A DNA stretch of 37,022 nt from a virus: positions 1-37,022 of IMG/VR virus record IMGVR_UViG_3300050821_005271, one strand, 5' to 3'. The first letter of the stretch is position 1. The number at the start of each line of letters is the position of its first letter. Below are positions 15,503 through 23,198 of this stretch, one piece after another. Position numbers and translations under genes: made by a program. The notes below the pieces were generated by a model. That model did not search any database and was not told the origin of the DNA. It was given only the letters and a program-made list of their open reading frames with translations.

Positions 15503-16705
15503 CTAAAATGACGGGAGGTATAAAGGCGGCGGATCGGGCACGCTGGTCATCGGCGCCGCCGGCTTGTCGTTCTCGTATGTCGACGGGTCCTGCAACACAC
15601 CGGGCGCACCGACGTTCGCTTCCGATATGCCGCGCAGGAGAAACGGCGGGACTAGCTCGAGCGTGGTCATCGTGCCGCCGCCGGCGTCCTGAGAAAAGAT
15701 CGCCGCTTGGACCATCAGATCTTGATCGAGGATCGCCTTCGGTGAAATGACATGGACGCTTTGCCTCGGCCGCCAGATACCGCCGCTCGGCCGCTTCCAG
15801 CCATAGACGCCGACGACCGCTTGCAACACGTCGCCCTCGTGCCAGATCGACTCGTTACGGGCGCGCTTCTGCACCTCGGCGTCGCCGACCGGCTGTTCGG
15901 CCGGCGTCAGCAGCGGTGAATATCGCGGCGACGAACCGGAAACACGCCCCCTTTGCTGAGCCGACGACACCGCCTCGCTGTCGTCCTTCGGCGCCTTCTG
16001 CCCGTCGACTAAATATTCGCTATAGGTGTTTTCGACCGAGACGACGGCTTTCATGCTCTTGATGTTGAAGCCTTCGATCAGGGCGTCCGTGGCCGAGGTC
16101 GGATGCTCGCCGATCAAGAGAAAGTTGCCCTGGTGATCGGAGCCCATGACGATGCCGAGCGGTCGCGCCAGGCGTTCGAGCGTGTCCCATAACTTCTCGC
16201 CGTGCTCGATCTGCAGCTTCTCGAACGGGGTCGCGTCAAGCTTGCCGACGACGTCGACGCCGACGCCGAACGGCTTGATGAGCTTGCGCGCCACCTGCTC
16301 GAATGTCTGCCCGTCATAATCGCCAGTCTCGTCGATAATGCTGCCCTTGGCGGCGAAGAAAGTAACGCTCTTGCCCATCAATTGAACGCCAACGTTGTTG
16401 GCGTCGTAGGCGACCTGGCGCACAGTGATGACGCCGGTGATCGCCAGCGTGCCGGCGAGATAGACGGCGCAGGTGTCGCCCGGGCGAAATTGCACCGTGA
16501 CCGGGCGCTCGACGTTGGAGAAGGTGAACGTGTCGAACGATTCGGCGCAACGGCATTCGACTTTGACGCTCGTCCAGTCGTCCCAGACCCGGTTGTTGAC
16601 GACCAGCGTGGCGACCTCGGCGAAGTTCGGGACGGTCGGCGGCGGCGGTCGGCGCGCGATCGTCGACGCCGCGTTCTCGAACCACTTCCAGTTATGCTCG
16701 CTCAT
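15503..16705 (-). CDS. Baseplate hub protein, Mu gpP (gp44)-like
   Basis: 400 residues. Family features: ATLVVNNRVWDDWTSVKVECRCAESFDTFTFSNV-type beta-barrel N terminus (residues about 28-65), the LAGTLAITGVITVRQVAYD turn (about 83-101), and the YDGQTFEQVARKLIKPFGVGVDVVG region (about 129-153). These match Mu gpP, which is the gp27/gpD-like hub linking tail tube and spike. It is followed by gp45, as expected, and its start is ATGA-coupled to the upstream gpN C-terminal-like gene. The C terminus is proline-rich. Confidence 0.9.
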   Translation of the reverse strand: MSEHNWKWFENAASTIARRPPPPTVPNFAEVATLVVNNRVWDDWTSVKVECRCAESFDTFTFSNVERPVTVQFRPGDTCAVYLAGTLAITGVITVRQVAYDANNVGVQLMGKSVTFFAAKGSIIDETGDYDGQTFEQVARKLIKPFGVGVDVVGKLDATPFEKLQIEHGEKLWDTLERLARPLGIVMGSDHQGNFLLIGEHPTSATDALIEGFNIKSMKAVVSVENTYSEYLVDGQKAPKDDSEAVSSAQQRGRVSGSSPRYSPLLTPAEQPVGDAEVQKRARNESIWHEGDVLQAVVGVYGWKRPSGGIWRPRQSVHVISPKAILDQDLMVQAAIFSQDAGGGTMTTLELVPPFLLRGISEANVGAPGVLQDPSTYENDKPAAPMTSVPDPPPLYLPSF

Positions 16706-17370
16706 GAGGAAAGCGCTCGCCCTTGCCCTGGCGCGAATAACGGATGGATGACGCCGTTTTCCTCGCGCAGCTCGTCCGCCCTCGAGGCGTCGTCATAGAG
16801 CCGATAGGCCTGGACTAGCGTCGGGCCGGCCTGGGCAAAGCGAAAGGCGAGCATGACCGGCAACGGATATTGCGCCGAAACCAGGTGCTCGCTGACTGCG
16901 GCGTGAAGCGTGATCAAGGCGCGGTAAGTCTCGCTGTCCATTGCGTCGGCGGCGATCTCCTCCATCGCATCGAAGGCCTCGTTCATCTGGTCCTTGAGCG
17001 TGATCGCGGCATTGCGGCTCTTGAACTCGGTGTCGGCGATGATCCGGCCCTCGGTCGCCAGCGAGAGGTTGATGAGATTGTTACGCACAAGAGCGCCGCC
17101 CGGCGTCTCCGGCGCCTGACCAACCGCGACGCCGCGGATATAGGCGAGGTCTGTCAGCGACACGCCATTCCGCCGCGTAAGGTCGAAGATCGCATCGAGG
17201 CGCGGGCCGGCGCGGTCGTATTGGATAAGCTCCAAACCGAAGACCTCGAAGTCGCCGATCGCGGTCCTGAGATCGGCGCCCGGCCGGCCCTTGGTCGGCG
17301 TAACGTCGAGGATCGCGTCGAGGACGACGGTCACGATCGCCGCAGCCTCTTCGGCGTCAAGCTTGTTCAC
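16702..17370 (-). CDS. Probable C-terminal half of a split Mu gpN-type DNA circulation protein
   Basis: 222 residues, GTG start at 17370 overlapping the stop of the N-terminal half by GTGA. The protein is almost entirely helical; I see no known enzymatic motif. Mu gpN (gp43) is a single protein of about 490 residues with an N-terminal DNA_circ_N domain. Here that domain is encoded by the neighbouring 172-residue gene, and this gene occupies the position of the C-terminal half, in a different frame. The assignment rests on position and coupling rather than strong motif similarity. It could also be an unrelated tail protein. Confidence 0.6.
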   Translation of the reverse strand: MNKLDAEEAAAIVTVVLDAILDVTPTKGRPGADLRTAIGDFEVFGLELIQYDRAGPRLDAIFDLTRRNGVSLTDLAYIRGVAVGQAPETPGGALVRNNLINLSLATEGRIIADTEFKSRNAAITLKDQMNEAFDAMEEIAADAMDSETYRALITLHAAVSEHLVSAQYPLPVMLAFRFAQAGPTLVQAYRLYDDASRADELREENGVIHPLFAPGQGRALSS

Positions 17371-17885
17371 GGCGTCCGCTCGAGGTTGGCGAGCACCTGC
17401 GCGCGCATCCGGCTGGTCATGGTGATCAGTTCGTCGCGGCTCGATGGCGGCGGGATAGACGGCGGCGAGCCCTGCTCGACGAACACCATATCGAAGCTGA
17501 CATAGCCGCCGCGCGTAGCCTCCTCGGTCATTCGCCAGCGATCGCAGGCCACAATCACGGCCGGAACGCTCGGCAATTGGAGTCGACCGCCACCGCCCTG
17601 GTCGAGCACGTCCTTGAGCCGATCGCGAGCGATCGTATAGTCGCGCTGATAGCGCGGATCGCGGGTGTCGCGGCCGAAGGCGATGATGTAGCCCCGAACA
17701 GTGAAGCCATAAGCGCGGCGGCCCATGTCTTCCGCGTACGGGCGGTCTTTCTTCGGGAACTCATGCACGACGAGGCGCCGGCCGCCGTCGGGCGACATCG
17801 CCTCGACGTGGAACTCGGCGTTTTTGTAGCTCGCCGGCAGGAGCTTATCGCGCCACGGATTAGGGTGATCGAAGATATTGCCCAT
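17367..17885 (-). CDS. DNA circulation protein N-terminal domain (Mu gpN/gp43-like)
   Basis: 172 residues. The family begins exactly like this: MGNIFDHPNPWRDKLLPASYKN, then a VHEFPKKDRPYAEDMGRRAYGFTVRGY strand-rich segment (about 40-66), and a RDYTIARDRLKDVLDQGGGGRLQLP region (about 81-105). In Mu the equivalent protein is a tail/baseplate component despite its name. It ends soon after the N-terminal domain, whereas the typical protein continues for about 300 residues; the continuation seems to be the next gene in another frame. An endonuclease gene lies immediately upstream on the opposite strand. Confidence 0.85.
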   Translation of the reverse strand: MGNIFDHPNPWRDKLLPASYKNAEFHVEAMSPDGGRRLVVHEFPKKDRPYAEDMGRRAYGFTVRGYIIAFGRDTRDPRYQRDYTIARDRLKDVLDQGGGGRLQLPSVPAVIVACDRWRMTEEATRGGYVSFDMVFVEQGSPPSIPPPSSRDELITMTSRMRAQVLANLERTP

Positions 17886-17945
17886 TGGTCTTCAAAAGCC
17901 AGGAAAATGGCCGCCCAAAACAAGCCGGTCTAGCGCTGGTCGCCT

Positions 17946-18788
17946 ATGGTGCTGAGCACCATGAGCACCTGGCACGACCTAGCGAAGTTGAGAGAAGAGA
18001 TCGCGCTCGCGAACGCAACGCGCGCCGACTTCTATGTCTATGTCCTATTCCGCGAAACCGGCGAGCCCTTCTATGTGGGCAAGGGCGTCAACGGTCGCTG
18101 GCTTGCTCACGAATGGGAGGCTCGCAATGGCGCGAAGGGCCACCGTTTCGCGATCATCCGTTCGATGCAAGCGCGTGGCCTCGAGATCCCGAAGGTTAAG
18201 CTCCACGAGGGCCTAACCGCCGTGACGGCACTCGCCTATGAGATCGAACTTATCGCGGCTATCGGACGTCGCCACGAGGGAGGACCCCTCGTCAATTCGA
18301 CGGCTGGCGGTGAAGGCGTTGTTGACGAGTCGCCAGAAGTTTACGCGAAGCGCCTTGATCGAAAAGCATCGCTAGCGACCCGCGCAAAGCTGTCGACTGC
18401 GCTTCGCGGCAAGAAAAAGGCGCCGGAGGCCGTCGCGAAGATACGGGCCGCCAACATTGGCAAGAAGCATACGCCAGAGGCTCGCGCGAAACAGCGAGCC
18501 GCAAAGTTGGGCAAGCCGGGCCACCGTCTGACGCCAGAGCATCGCGCCGCGATCAGCGCGGCCCAGCGAGGCAGGCCGGACGGACCGCTTTCGGACGAGC
18601 ATCGCGCTAAGATCAGCGCGGCGTTGAGCGGTAAGGTGCCCCATAAGTTCACGCCCGCCGCCCGCGCGAAAATGAGCGCCGCCAAGCGCGGTAAAACTCG
18701 CTCGCCGCACTCTGACGCGACCCGCGCCAATATGAGGGCGGCTTGGGAGCGACGAAAGGCGCGCGTTCAAAGCGGCGACGCCGCATAA
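17946..18788 (+). CDS. GIY-YIG homing endonuclease with NUMOD3-type repeats
   Basis: 280 residues; start at the ATG at 17946 (17961 is also possible). The GIY-YIG catalytic core is at residues 30-47 (YVYVLFRETGEPFYVGKG), with R51 and a later NSTAGGEG motif (about 117-124) carrying the catalytic glutamate. Residues about 145-270 are an array of six basic repeats of about 20 residues (KIRAANIGKKHTPEARAK type), the NUMOD3 DNA-binding module of phage homing endonucleases. It is antisense inside the late operon between the tape measure and gpN-like genes, overlapping the 3' end of the tape measure by 22 nt. A selfish element; catalytic residues look intact. Confidence 0.92.
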   Translation: MVLSTMSTWHDLAKLREEIALANATRADFYVYVLFRETGEPFYVGKGVNGRWLAHEWEARNGAKGHRFAIIRSMQARGLEIPKVKLHEGLTAVTALAYEIELIAAIGRRHEGGPLVNSTAGGEGVVDESPEVYAKRLDRKASLATRAKLSTALRGKKKAPEAVAKIRAANIGKKHTPEARAKQRAAKLGKPGHRLTPEHRAAISAAQRGRPDGPLSDEHRAKISAALSGKVPHKFTPAARAKMSAAKRGKTRSPHSDATRANMRAAWERRKARVQSGDAA

Positions 18789-21700
18789 TTGCGTGGGCCT
18801 TCTTGAGCAGGTTGCATCTGGGTCTGGCGGTTTTGTTCCACGGTTTTAAAAAGCCCTTCACCCGAGGCGGCGACCTTGGTTCCGGCCGGAGCATTAACGT
18901 CCACTGTTAATTTGCCAGTGCCCTCGACCTTTTGCGTGATCGAGCGATCGCTGTCGGCGTCGAGCATCGCCCGGCCGGTTCCGCTGCCCAGGCCTCGAGC
19001 CCGTTGCATCTTGTCGCGCTCGCCCGCCTTGCGCGCGTCCTCGATCCAGTCCGCGCCGCCCCAGCTGGCCTTCGAGCCGCCGCCGATATGGAGCGACTCC
19101 GCCCCCATGTAGCCCATCCCGGCGCCGACGCCGGTCGCGCCTTGCGCCACCGCTTCGCGGGTGAAGCCGATCATCCGCGCCCGGTCGGCCGGTACGCGCA
19201 TATCGAGGATCTTGCCGGTCTTCGGGTCGCGCAGTTTGACGTCGGCCGCGGCGCCGAGGTCGTGCCGGGTCGAGCCGGTGCGCTTGCCCGAGGTTCCGAT
19301 CTTGGCCTGGCCGCCGGAATAGACTTCGACCTGCAGGTCGTGCGCCAGCGCCGCCGCCTCGAGTTGGCGCTTGAGCTCAGGCTGAAGCGCCATCTGGCGC
19401 GTCCTGGCGACCTTGGCTTGATTCTCGCTAACCCGGCTGCCGAGCGTGAAGTCGGACGGGCCGCTCAGGTTGCTATGATCGTGGCCGTCGCCGGGATAAT
19501 GGCCGCCGCCGAGTTGCTCGACCGGCTTGCCGGAACTGCCGGGGCTCGGCGTCGTCGACGGCAGCAAGCCGCCTCCCCGAAACTTGGTCCCGCCATAGAC
19601 CTGCCCTTGCATCTTGTTCAGATAGTCGATGTTGGTGCCCGCCCCGTAGGCTCTCGGGTCGGCGGCGGTGAAGTCCTTTTGGCTGGTTGGGACGCGGTGC
19701 AGCAAGTCTTGTGCGGCGCCCTCGATCGAGGCGGTGCGCGCTTCATTCGGCCCCTTGCGATAGGCCGCGCTCGGGCCGGGTTGAAACTTCGTCCCCGTCA
19801 CCGCCTGGAATTGGTTGGGGGCGCTGAGCGCCCCGCCGATGCCGCCCTTGTGATCGCGAGCGCGATTCAGGATCGAGCCCATGATCATCGCCTGTTCCTC
19901 GGGCGAATTCTTGCCGCCCGATTCGGCGTGGGTGGCGCGCATCAATTGGTCGTATTCGCCGGACGTGATCGACTTGCCGAGATAGGCCTCGGCCGCGGCC
20001 TTGCCGGAGCCCATCCCTGGCCGGCCGGCCGTCTGTTGGGCCGGCTCCGGCGCGCCGCTCGTGTCCGCGCCCATCGACGGCGCCCAGGACGCGCTCGCCC
20101 CGCCTCCCCCCGAAGAGCCTCCTCCGCCGCTGTAACCGCCCCCGCCTCCGCCTCCGAAGCCGGGCAGGCCGCCTAGGCCGCGCATGCGAACACCCCCGCC
20201 ACCGCCCGCCCCTGGCCCGCCTGAGCCCCCGCCGGCCTCAATCGAGCGGTTGAGGATGGCCAGTTCCTCGGTCAGCGCCTTAAGCTGGGTAGACTGATCC
20301 TCGTTTGAGGCGTTCAGCTCTCTCATTTGGTGGGTCTGCTCGGCGACGAGGCGCGTCCCCTCGGAGGAGCCGCCGCCGCGATTGGGCATGAACAGTTCCG
20401 GCCCCGCCTCGCCGACCATGTAGTTCGATCCCTGGCTGACCGGGCCGCCGCTCGCCCGCCGCTGCCACGGGGCCGGTTCCTTAGGGTCCTCAAGCCCGAG
20501 CATCGCCCGGAGCTTGGAGCGCAGACCGTGGCCGCTCTCCGAATCTTGCTTCATCGCCTGTAGGATCGGCGCGCCAGGAATGCCGCCGGCCAAGACCTCG
20601 CCGATACCGTGACCGCTCGTCGCTCCGCGGTGGCCCCGCATCGCGCCGGACGCGGCGCCGGATAAGCCTCGCGCGCCGAACATCTCGGCGGCGAGCGCCG
20701 CGCCGTAAATTCCGGTCGAGGCCCAACTCGGGATGATCGTGCCGCTTTGGCCGGGTCGGAAAAGTTCCGGACCGTTCTCGCCAACGACGCTGAGTTCACC
20801 CGCGCCGAGCGGCCCGCCGGTCGCCTTGCCAGTGATCTTGCTCCATAAGCCTTTCTTCGCCGTCGGGCTTGCGGTGGCGGCGGTAGGTGCGACGCCGTAG
20901 TCGCCGCCGCCTCGGCCGGCCATGCCCATCGCGGGAGGCGCAGCGCCGCCGAAGCCGAGCCCCTTGGCGATCGCCGGCCCCAGCTTGTTCAAGCCCGTCG
21001 CCTCGCCGGTCGCCTTGCCCGCCGCCGCGCTCGCCGCATTGACGGTGTTGAGGACATTGGCCGCGCCCGTGCCCGCCGCGTTGATGCCCCGTCCAAGGGT
21101 CTTTAGCCAATCCGGCGGCTCGAAATTGCGCATGGTGTTGACCGCGCTTTCGATGCCGTCCGCCATCTCCTTGACCAGGACGGCGATCGGCTTGAGCGCC
21201 GCCGTCGCCGCCGGCGTAGCGAGCGCGTGGATCGAGTCGCTGATCTTGCCCCAGCTTTGTCCGATCTCGGTGGTGACCGTGTTATATTCCGTCGCATCGG
21301 CGATGCGTTGGCTGAGCGCCGCCTTTTGCGCGTCGGTGGCGCTTTTCAACGTCTCCCGTAACTCGTCGATATTGGGGACGCCGAGGCGAGCCAGGAAATT
21401 CGCCTTCGCCTCGGCCGCGCGCGCCGGATTGTTGGTTTCGCTTAACACATTCCTAAAGACGTTCTCGGCCGCATCCGCGATCTTGTTGCCATAGGTCGCG
21501 ATATCCTTGGGCGCGTTTTTCAGGTCGTCGATAAACGCCTGCATGGCGCCGCGGTTCTCGCCGTGCAAGCCGCGCATCAGATCGCGCATAAGCTGGCTGT
21601 TGACGCGCCCGATATCGGCCATAGACGTCGCAATGCCAGCGATGTTTTGCCGCGCCGTCTGAGCGTCGACGCCGGCGCGCGCGAACGCGCCGACCGCCGC

Positions 21701-22015
21701 CTTGACGTCCGCAGCATCGACCCCGAGCCGCTTGGAGAACTGGCCGAGATCCTGCATCTTGGTCGTGTATTCGCCGATGCTGCCCAACGCCTTGGTGACG
21801 GCGACGCCTACCGCCGCTACGCCTACGCTGGCGATGCCGAACGACTTGGCCATGTTGAGCGCGGCGTTGGTACCGCCCTCGAAACCTCCGCGCAGGCCCT
21901 TCATGTGGTCGGTGAGGTCAGAGGTCTGACGCCGCAACCGCTCCATGCCAAGGCCGGCCGGACCGCCGCCAAGGTTGGCGATCGCGCCCCTGATCTTGGT
22001 GAGTTGCGAGGTCAC
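18767..22015 (-). CDS. Tape measure protein with SleB-like and M15-like peptidoglycan hydrolase domains
   Basis: 1082 residues from the GTG at 22015. A 17-residue in-frame extension begins at an ATC at 22066, directly behind a GAGGAG, and reads ATEYESLRLSVSLTDN, which looks like the normal tape-measure N terminus. Residues about 55-80 are hydrophobic (possible membrane segment). Helical regions cover about 80-300. Two copies of a VGExGPELF motif are at about 411-420 and 534-543. After a glycine linker (about 594-645) follow a SleB-like wall hydrolase (about 671-806, E698 and E706 region) and an M15-like peptidase (about 880-995, H918, D925, H976). The protein sets tail length and probably helps breach the cell wall on entry. 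Residue numbers are from the GTG. Confidence 0.92.
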   Translation of the reverse strand: MTSQLTKIRGAIANLGGGPAGLGMERLRRQTSDLTDHMKGLRGGFEGGTNAALNMAKSFGIASVGVAAVGVAVTKALGSIGEYTTKMQDLGQFSKRLGVDAADVKAAVGAFARAGVDAQTARQNIAGIATSMADIGRVNSQLMRDLMRGLHGENRGAMQAFIDDLKNAPKDIATYGNKIADAAENVFRNVLSETNNPARAAEAKANFLARLGVPNIDELRETLKSATDAQKAALSQRIADATEYNTVTTEIGQSWGKISDSIHALATPAATAALKPIAVLVKEMADGIESAVNTMRNFEPPDWLKTLGRGINAAGTGAANVLNTVNAASAAAGKATGEATGLNKLGPAIAKGLGFGGAAPPAMGMAGRGGGDYGVAPTAATASPTAKKGLWSKITGKATGGPLGAGELSVVGENGPELFRPGQSGTIIPSWASTGIYGAALAAEMFGARGLSGAASGAMRGHRGATSGHGIGEVLAGGIPGAPILQAMKQDSESGHGLRSKLRAMLGLEDPKEPAPWQRRASGGPVSQGSNYMVGEAGPELFMPNRGGGSSEGTRLVAEQTHQMRELNASNEDQSTQLKALTEELAILNRSIEAGGGSGGPGAGGGGGVRMRGLGGLPGFGGGGGGGYSGGGGSSGGGGASASWAPSMGADTSGAPEPAQQTAGRPGMGSGKAAAEAYLGKSITSGEYDQLMRATHAESGGKNSPEEQAMIMGSILNRARDHKGGIGGALSAPNQFQAVTGTKFQPGPSAAYRKGPNEARTASIEGAAQDLLHRVPTSQKDFTAADPRAYGAGTNIDYLNKMQGQVYGGTKFRGGGLLPSTTPSPGSSGKPVEQLGGGHYPGDGHDHSNLSGPSDFTLGSRVSENQAKVARTRQMALQPELKRQLEAAALAHDLQVEVYSGGQAKIGTSGKRTGSTRHDLGAAADVKLRDPKTGKILDMRVPADRARMIGFTREAVAQGATGVGAGMGYMGAESLHIGGGSKASWGGADWIEDARKAGERDKMQRARGLGSGTGRAMLDADSDRSITQKVEGTGKLTVDVNAPAGTKVAASGEGLFKTVEQNRQTQMQPAQEGPRNYAASPL

Positions 22016-22072
22016 GTTATCGGTCAGCGAGACCGATAAGCGCAGACTTTCATATTCGGTGGCGATCGGACG

Positions 22073-22294
22073 TTACTCCTCTCGGGCGGCGTCGGCCGCC
22101 GCGCGCTCTCGGCGCTGAACGGCCCGCAGCCGGATGGTGTGATCCATGTGCCGTTGCAGATCGGGGAGCGGCATGGCGAGAAACACTTCCGGGCTTTGGC
22201 TGTAGAAGTGCGCCAGCCGATACGCGTCTAAGACGGGGTCGGCTCCCACGTCCTCCGGTTTGGGAGGAGAATCCGCTGCATGAAGAACGAGCAC
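22073..22294 (-). CDS. Tail assembly chaperone frameshift extension (T-like part)
   Basis: The 73-codon reading frame from the GTG at 22294 is shown for reference, but expression is expected by -1 frameshifting from the upstream chaperone gene at CCCAAAC (22258-22264); only about 61 residues downstream of the slip would then be added. The sequence is helical with a LDAYRLAHFYSQSPEVFLAMPLPDLQRHMDHTIR segment and a basic, alanine-rich C terminus. This is the gpGT arrangement known from lambda and other dsDNA phages including Mu-like ones. The stop (TAA, 22073-22075) is in the same frame as the tape measure gene that follows. Confidence 0.82.
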   Translation of the reverse strand: MLVLHAADSPPKPEDVGADPVLDAYRLAHFYSQSPEVFLAMPLPDLQRHMDHTIRLRAVQRRERAAADAAREE

Positions 22295-22773
22295 GAGATC
22301 CAGTCGCGCGCGTCAAGCTGCTCGATCATCGGCGGGAAAACGTCCGAGAGCCTCGCGAGCATCAGCGTCATCTTCTGCTCGTCTACGATCACGTCGCCCT
22401 GGCTGTTCAGCCGGACGGGGTTGCCGCACTGGCTGATATCGCCGGCGGTCGGCGCACGGATCATAAGCTCATGGATGATCCGGTTTTTGGTGTCGCGCGT
22501 CGGCTTGTAAAGCAGCTTGAGCTTGATCGGCCATTCGATGTCTTCGGCCGGCGCGTCGAGGTCGATCGGCGGCGGCGCGTTCCGGTCTTTGTCCAGCTTG
22601 GCCACCTCGTCGGCCGGCGGCTCGGGCGCGCGTTCTTCGACGTGCGGCCCCTTCGGCGCCTGATAGATGACCTTCGGCTTGCGTCGCTCGATCCCGTCCA
22701 AACCTTCGTCGTTGGGCGAGATCGAAGGATCGTCGGCCTCGCGGACGAAGCCTTCACGCATTGTCGTGTTCAT
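22073..22773 (-). CDS. Predicted -1 frameshift fusion of tail assembly chaperones (gpGT-like)
   Basis: Ribosomes that slip at CCCAAAC (22258-22264) would make a fusion of about 233 residues: 172 from the upstream frame and about 61 from the downstream frame. In lambda-type phages the minor fusion recruits the tube protein to the tape measure. The in-frame heptamer position, the 67-nt overlap of the frames and the location between tube and tape measure genes all fit. No frameshift efficiency can be stated from sequence. The join follows the AAC codon, with CCG as the next codon in the new frame. Confidence 0.8.
22228..22773 (-). CDS. Tail assembly chaperone (gp41/E/14 family, G-like)
   Basis: 181 residues with an ATG at 22773 and a Shine-Dalgarno (GGAGGAA) upstream. 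The N-terminal half is disordered, charged and proline-rich. The C-terminal half carries the family region: WPIKLKLLYKPT (about 102-113), a helix, and the MIRAPTAGDISQCGNP stretch (about 128-143), then LARLSDVFPPMIEQLDARDW (about 144-163). This matches the phage tail assembly chaperone family seen in P2 gpE and Mu gp41 neighbours. It is the major product; a fraction should be extended by frameshifting into the next frame. Confidence 0.88.
   Translation of the reverse strand: MNTTMREGFVREADDPSISPNDEGLDGIERRKPKVIYQAPKGPHVEERAPEPPADEVAKLDKDRNAPPPIDLDAPAEDIEWPIKLKLLYKPTRDTKNRIIHELMIRAPTAGDISQCGNPVRLNSQGDVIVDEQKMTLMLARLSDVFPPMIEQLDARDWISCSFFMQRILLPNRRTWEPTPS
22258..22264 (-). promoter_or_regulatory. 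Programmed -1 ribosomal frameshift slippery site CCCAAAC
   Basis: The minus-strand sequence CTC CCA AAC CGG contains the X XXY YYZ heptamer C CCA AAC in exactly the phase needed: codons CCA-AAC re-pair as CCC-AAA after a one-base backward slip, then translation continues CCG GAG GAC. It lies 10 codons before the zero-frame stop (22228) and inside the 67-nt overlap of the two frames. This is the classical tail chaperone frameshift signal. Confidence 0.88.
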
Positions 22774-22776
22774 GGA

Positions 22777-23136
22777 TTAAATTTCCTCCGCGCTGACGCA
22801 TTCCCAACGAATCCGCACCTGGCCGTCGAGAAGGTTGGGTTCTGATCCGGCTTTGCACATCGCCTCGGTAAACGAGTAGATGCGGCCGTTCGGGGCTTGC
22901 ACGACGACCGTCTCGTTGGTCTGGCCGTCGATGTCTTCGATCAGCGTTTGCGGGAGCATCGAGAAATCGCCCTCGACAAACGGAACCCGAGGCAATTCCT
23001 GATAGCCGTGCACGCCGTCCTGGCCGGCGAGCATGGTGCGCTCGACGGCCGAGGGGCTGATAGTGAGGTTGCCCCGGAGGGCCATCTGTTCGCCGTTCAC
23101 CGTGATGAAGGCGACGCCAGCAATGCGCTGCGCCAT
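22777..23136 (-). CDS. Tail tube protein, Mu gpM-like
   Basis: 119 residues, ATG at 23136 with AGGAG upstream. It is a compact all-beta protein: GVAFITVNGEQMALRGNLTISPS at residues about 7-29 and the characteristic GVHGYQELPRVPFVEGDFS motif (about 41-59), then VVVQAPNGRIYSFTEAMC. These features match the Mu tail tube family (gp40/gpM). It polymerises as the inner tube around the tape measure. Located just after the sheath and before the chaperone gene, as expected for a contractile tail. Confidence 0.92.
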   Translation of the reverse strand: MAQRIAGVAFITVNGEQMALRGNLTISPSAVERTMLAGQDGVHGYQELPRVPFVEGDFSMLPQTLIEDIDGQTNETVVVQAPNGRIYSFTEAMCKAGSEPNLLDGQVRIRWECVSAEEI

Positions 23137-23198
23137 GATCGTCTCCTAGCGATGTGAGGGAAATACGGAGTCGTTTCGACTCCAAAACGCGAAGGCTT

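Noticed and set aside
18932-20176. 414-codon + strand open frame opposite the tape measure
   Set aside because: Arginine/alanine-rich antisense composition with no motif; it overlaps the hydrolase domains of a certain gene.
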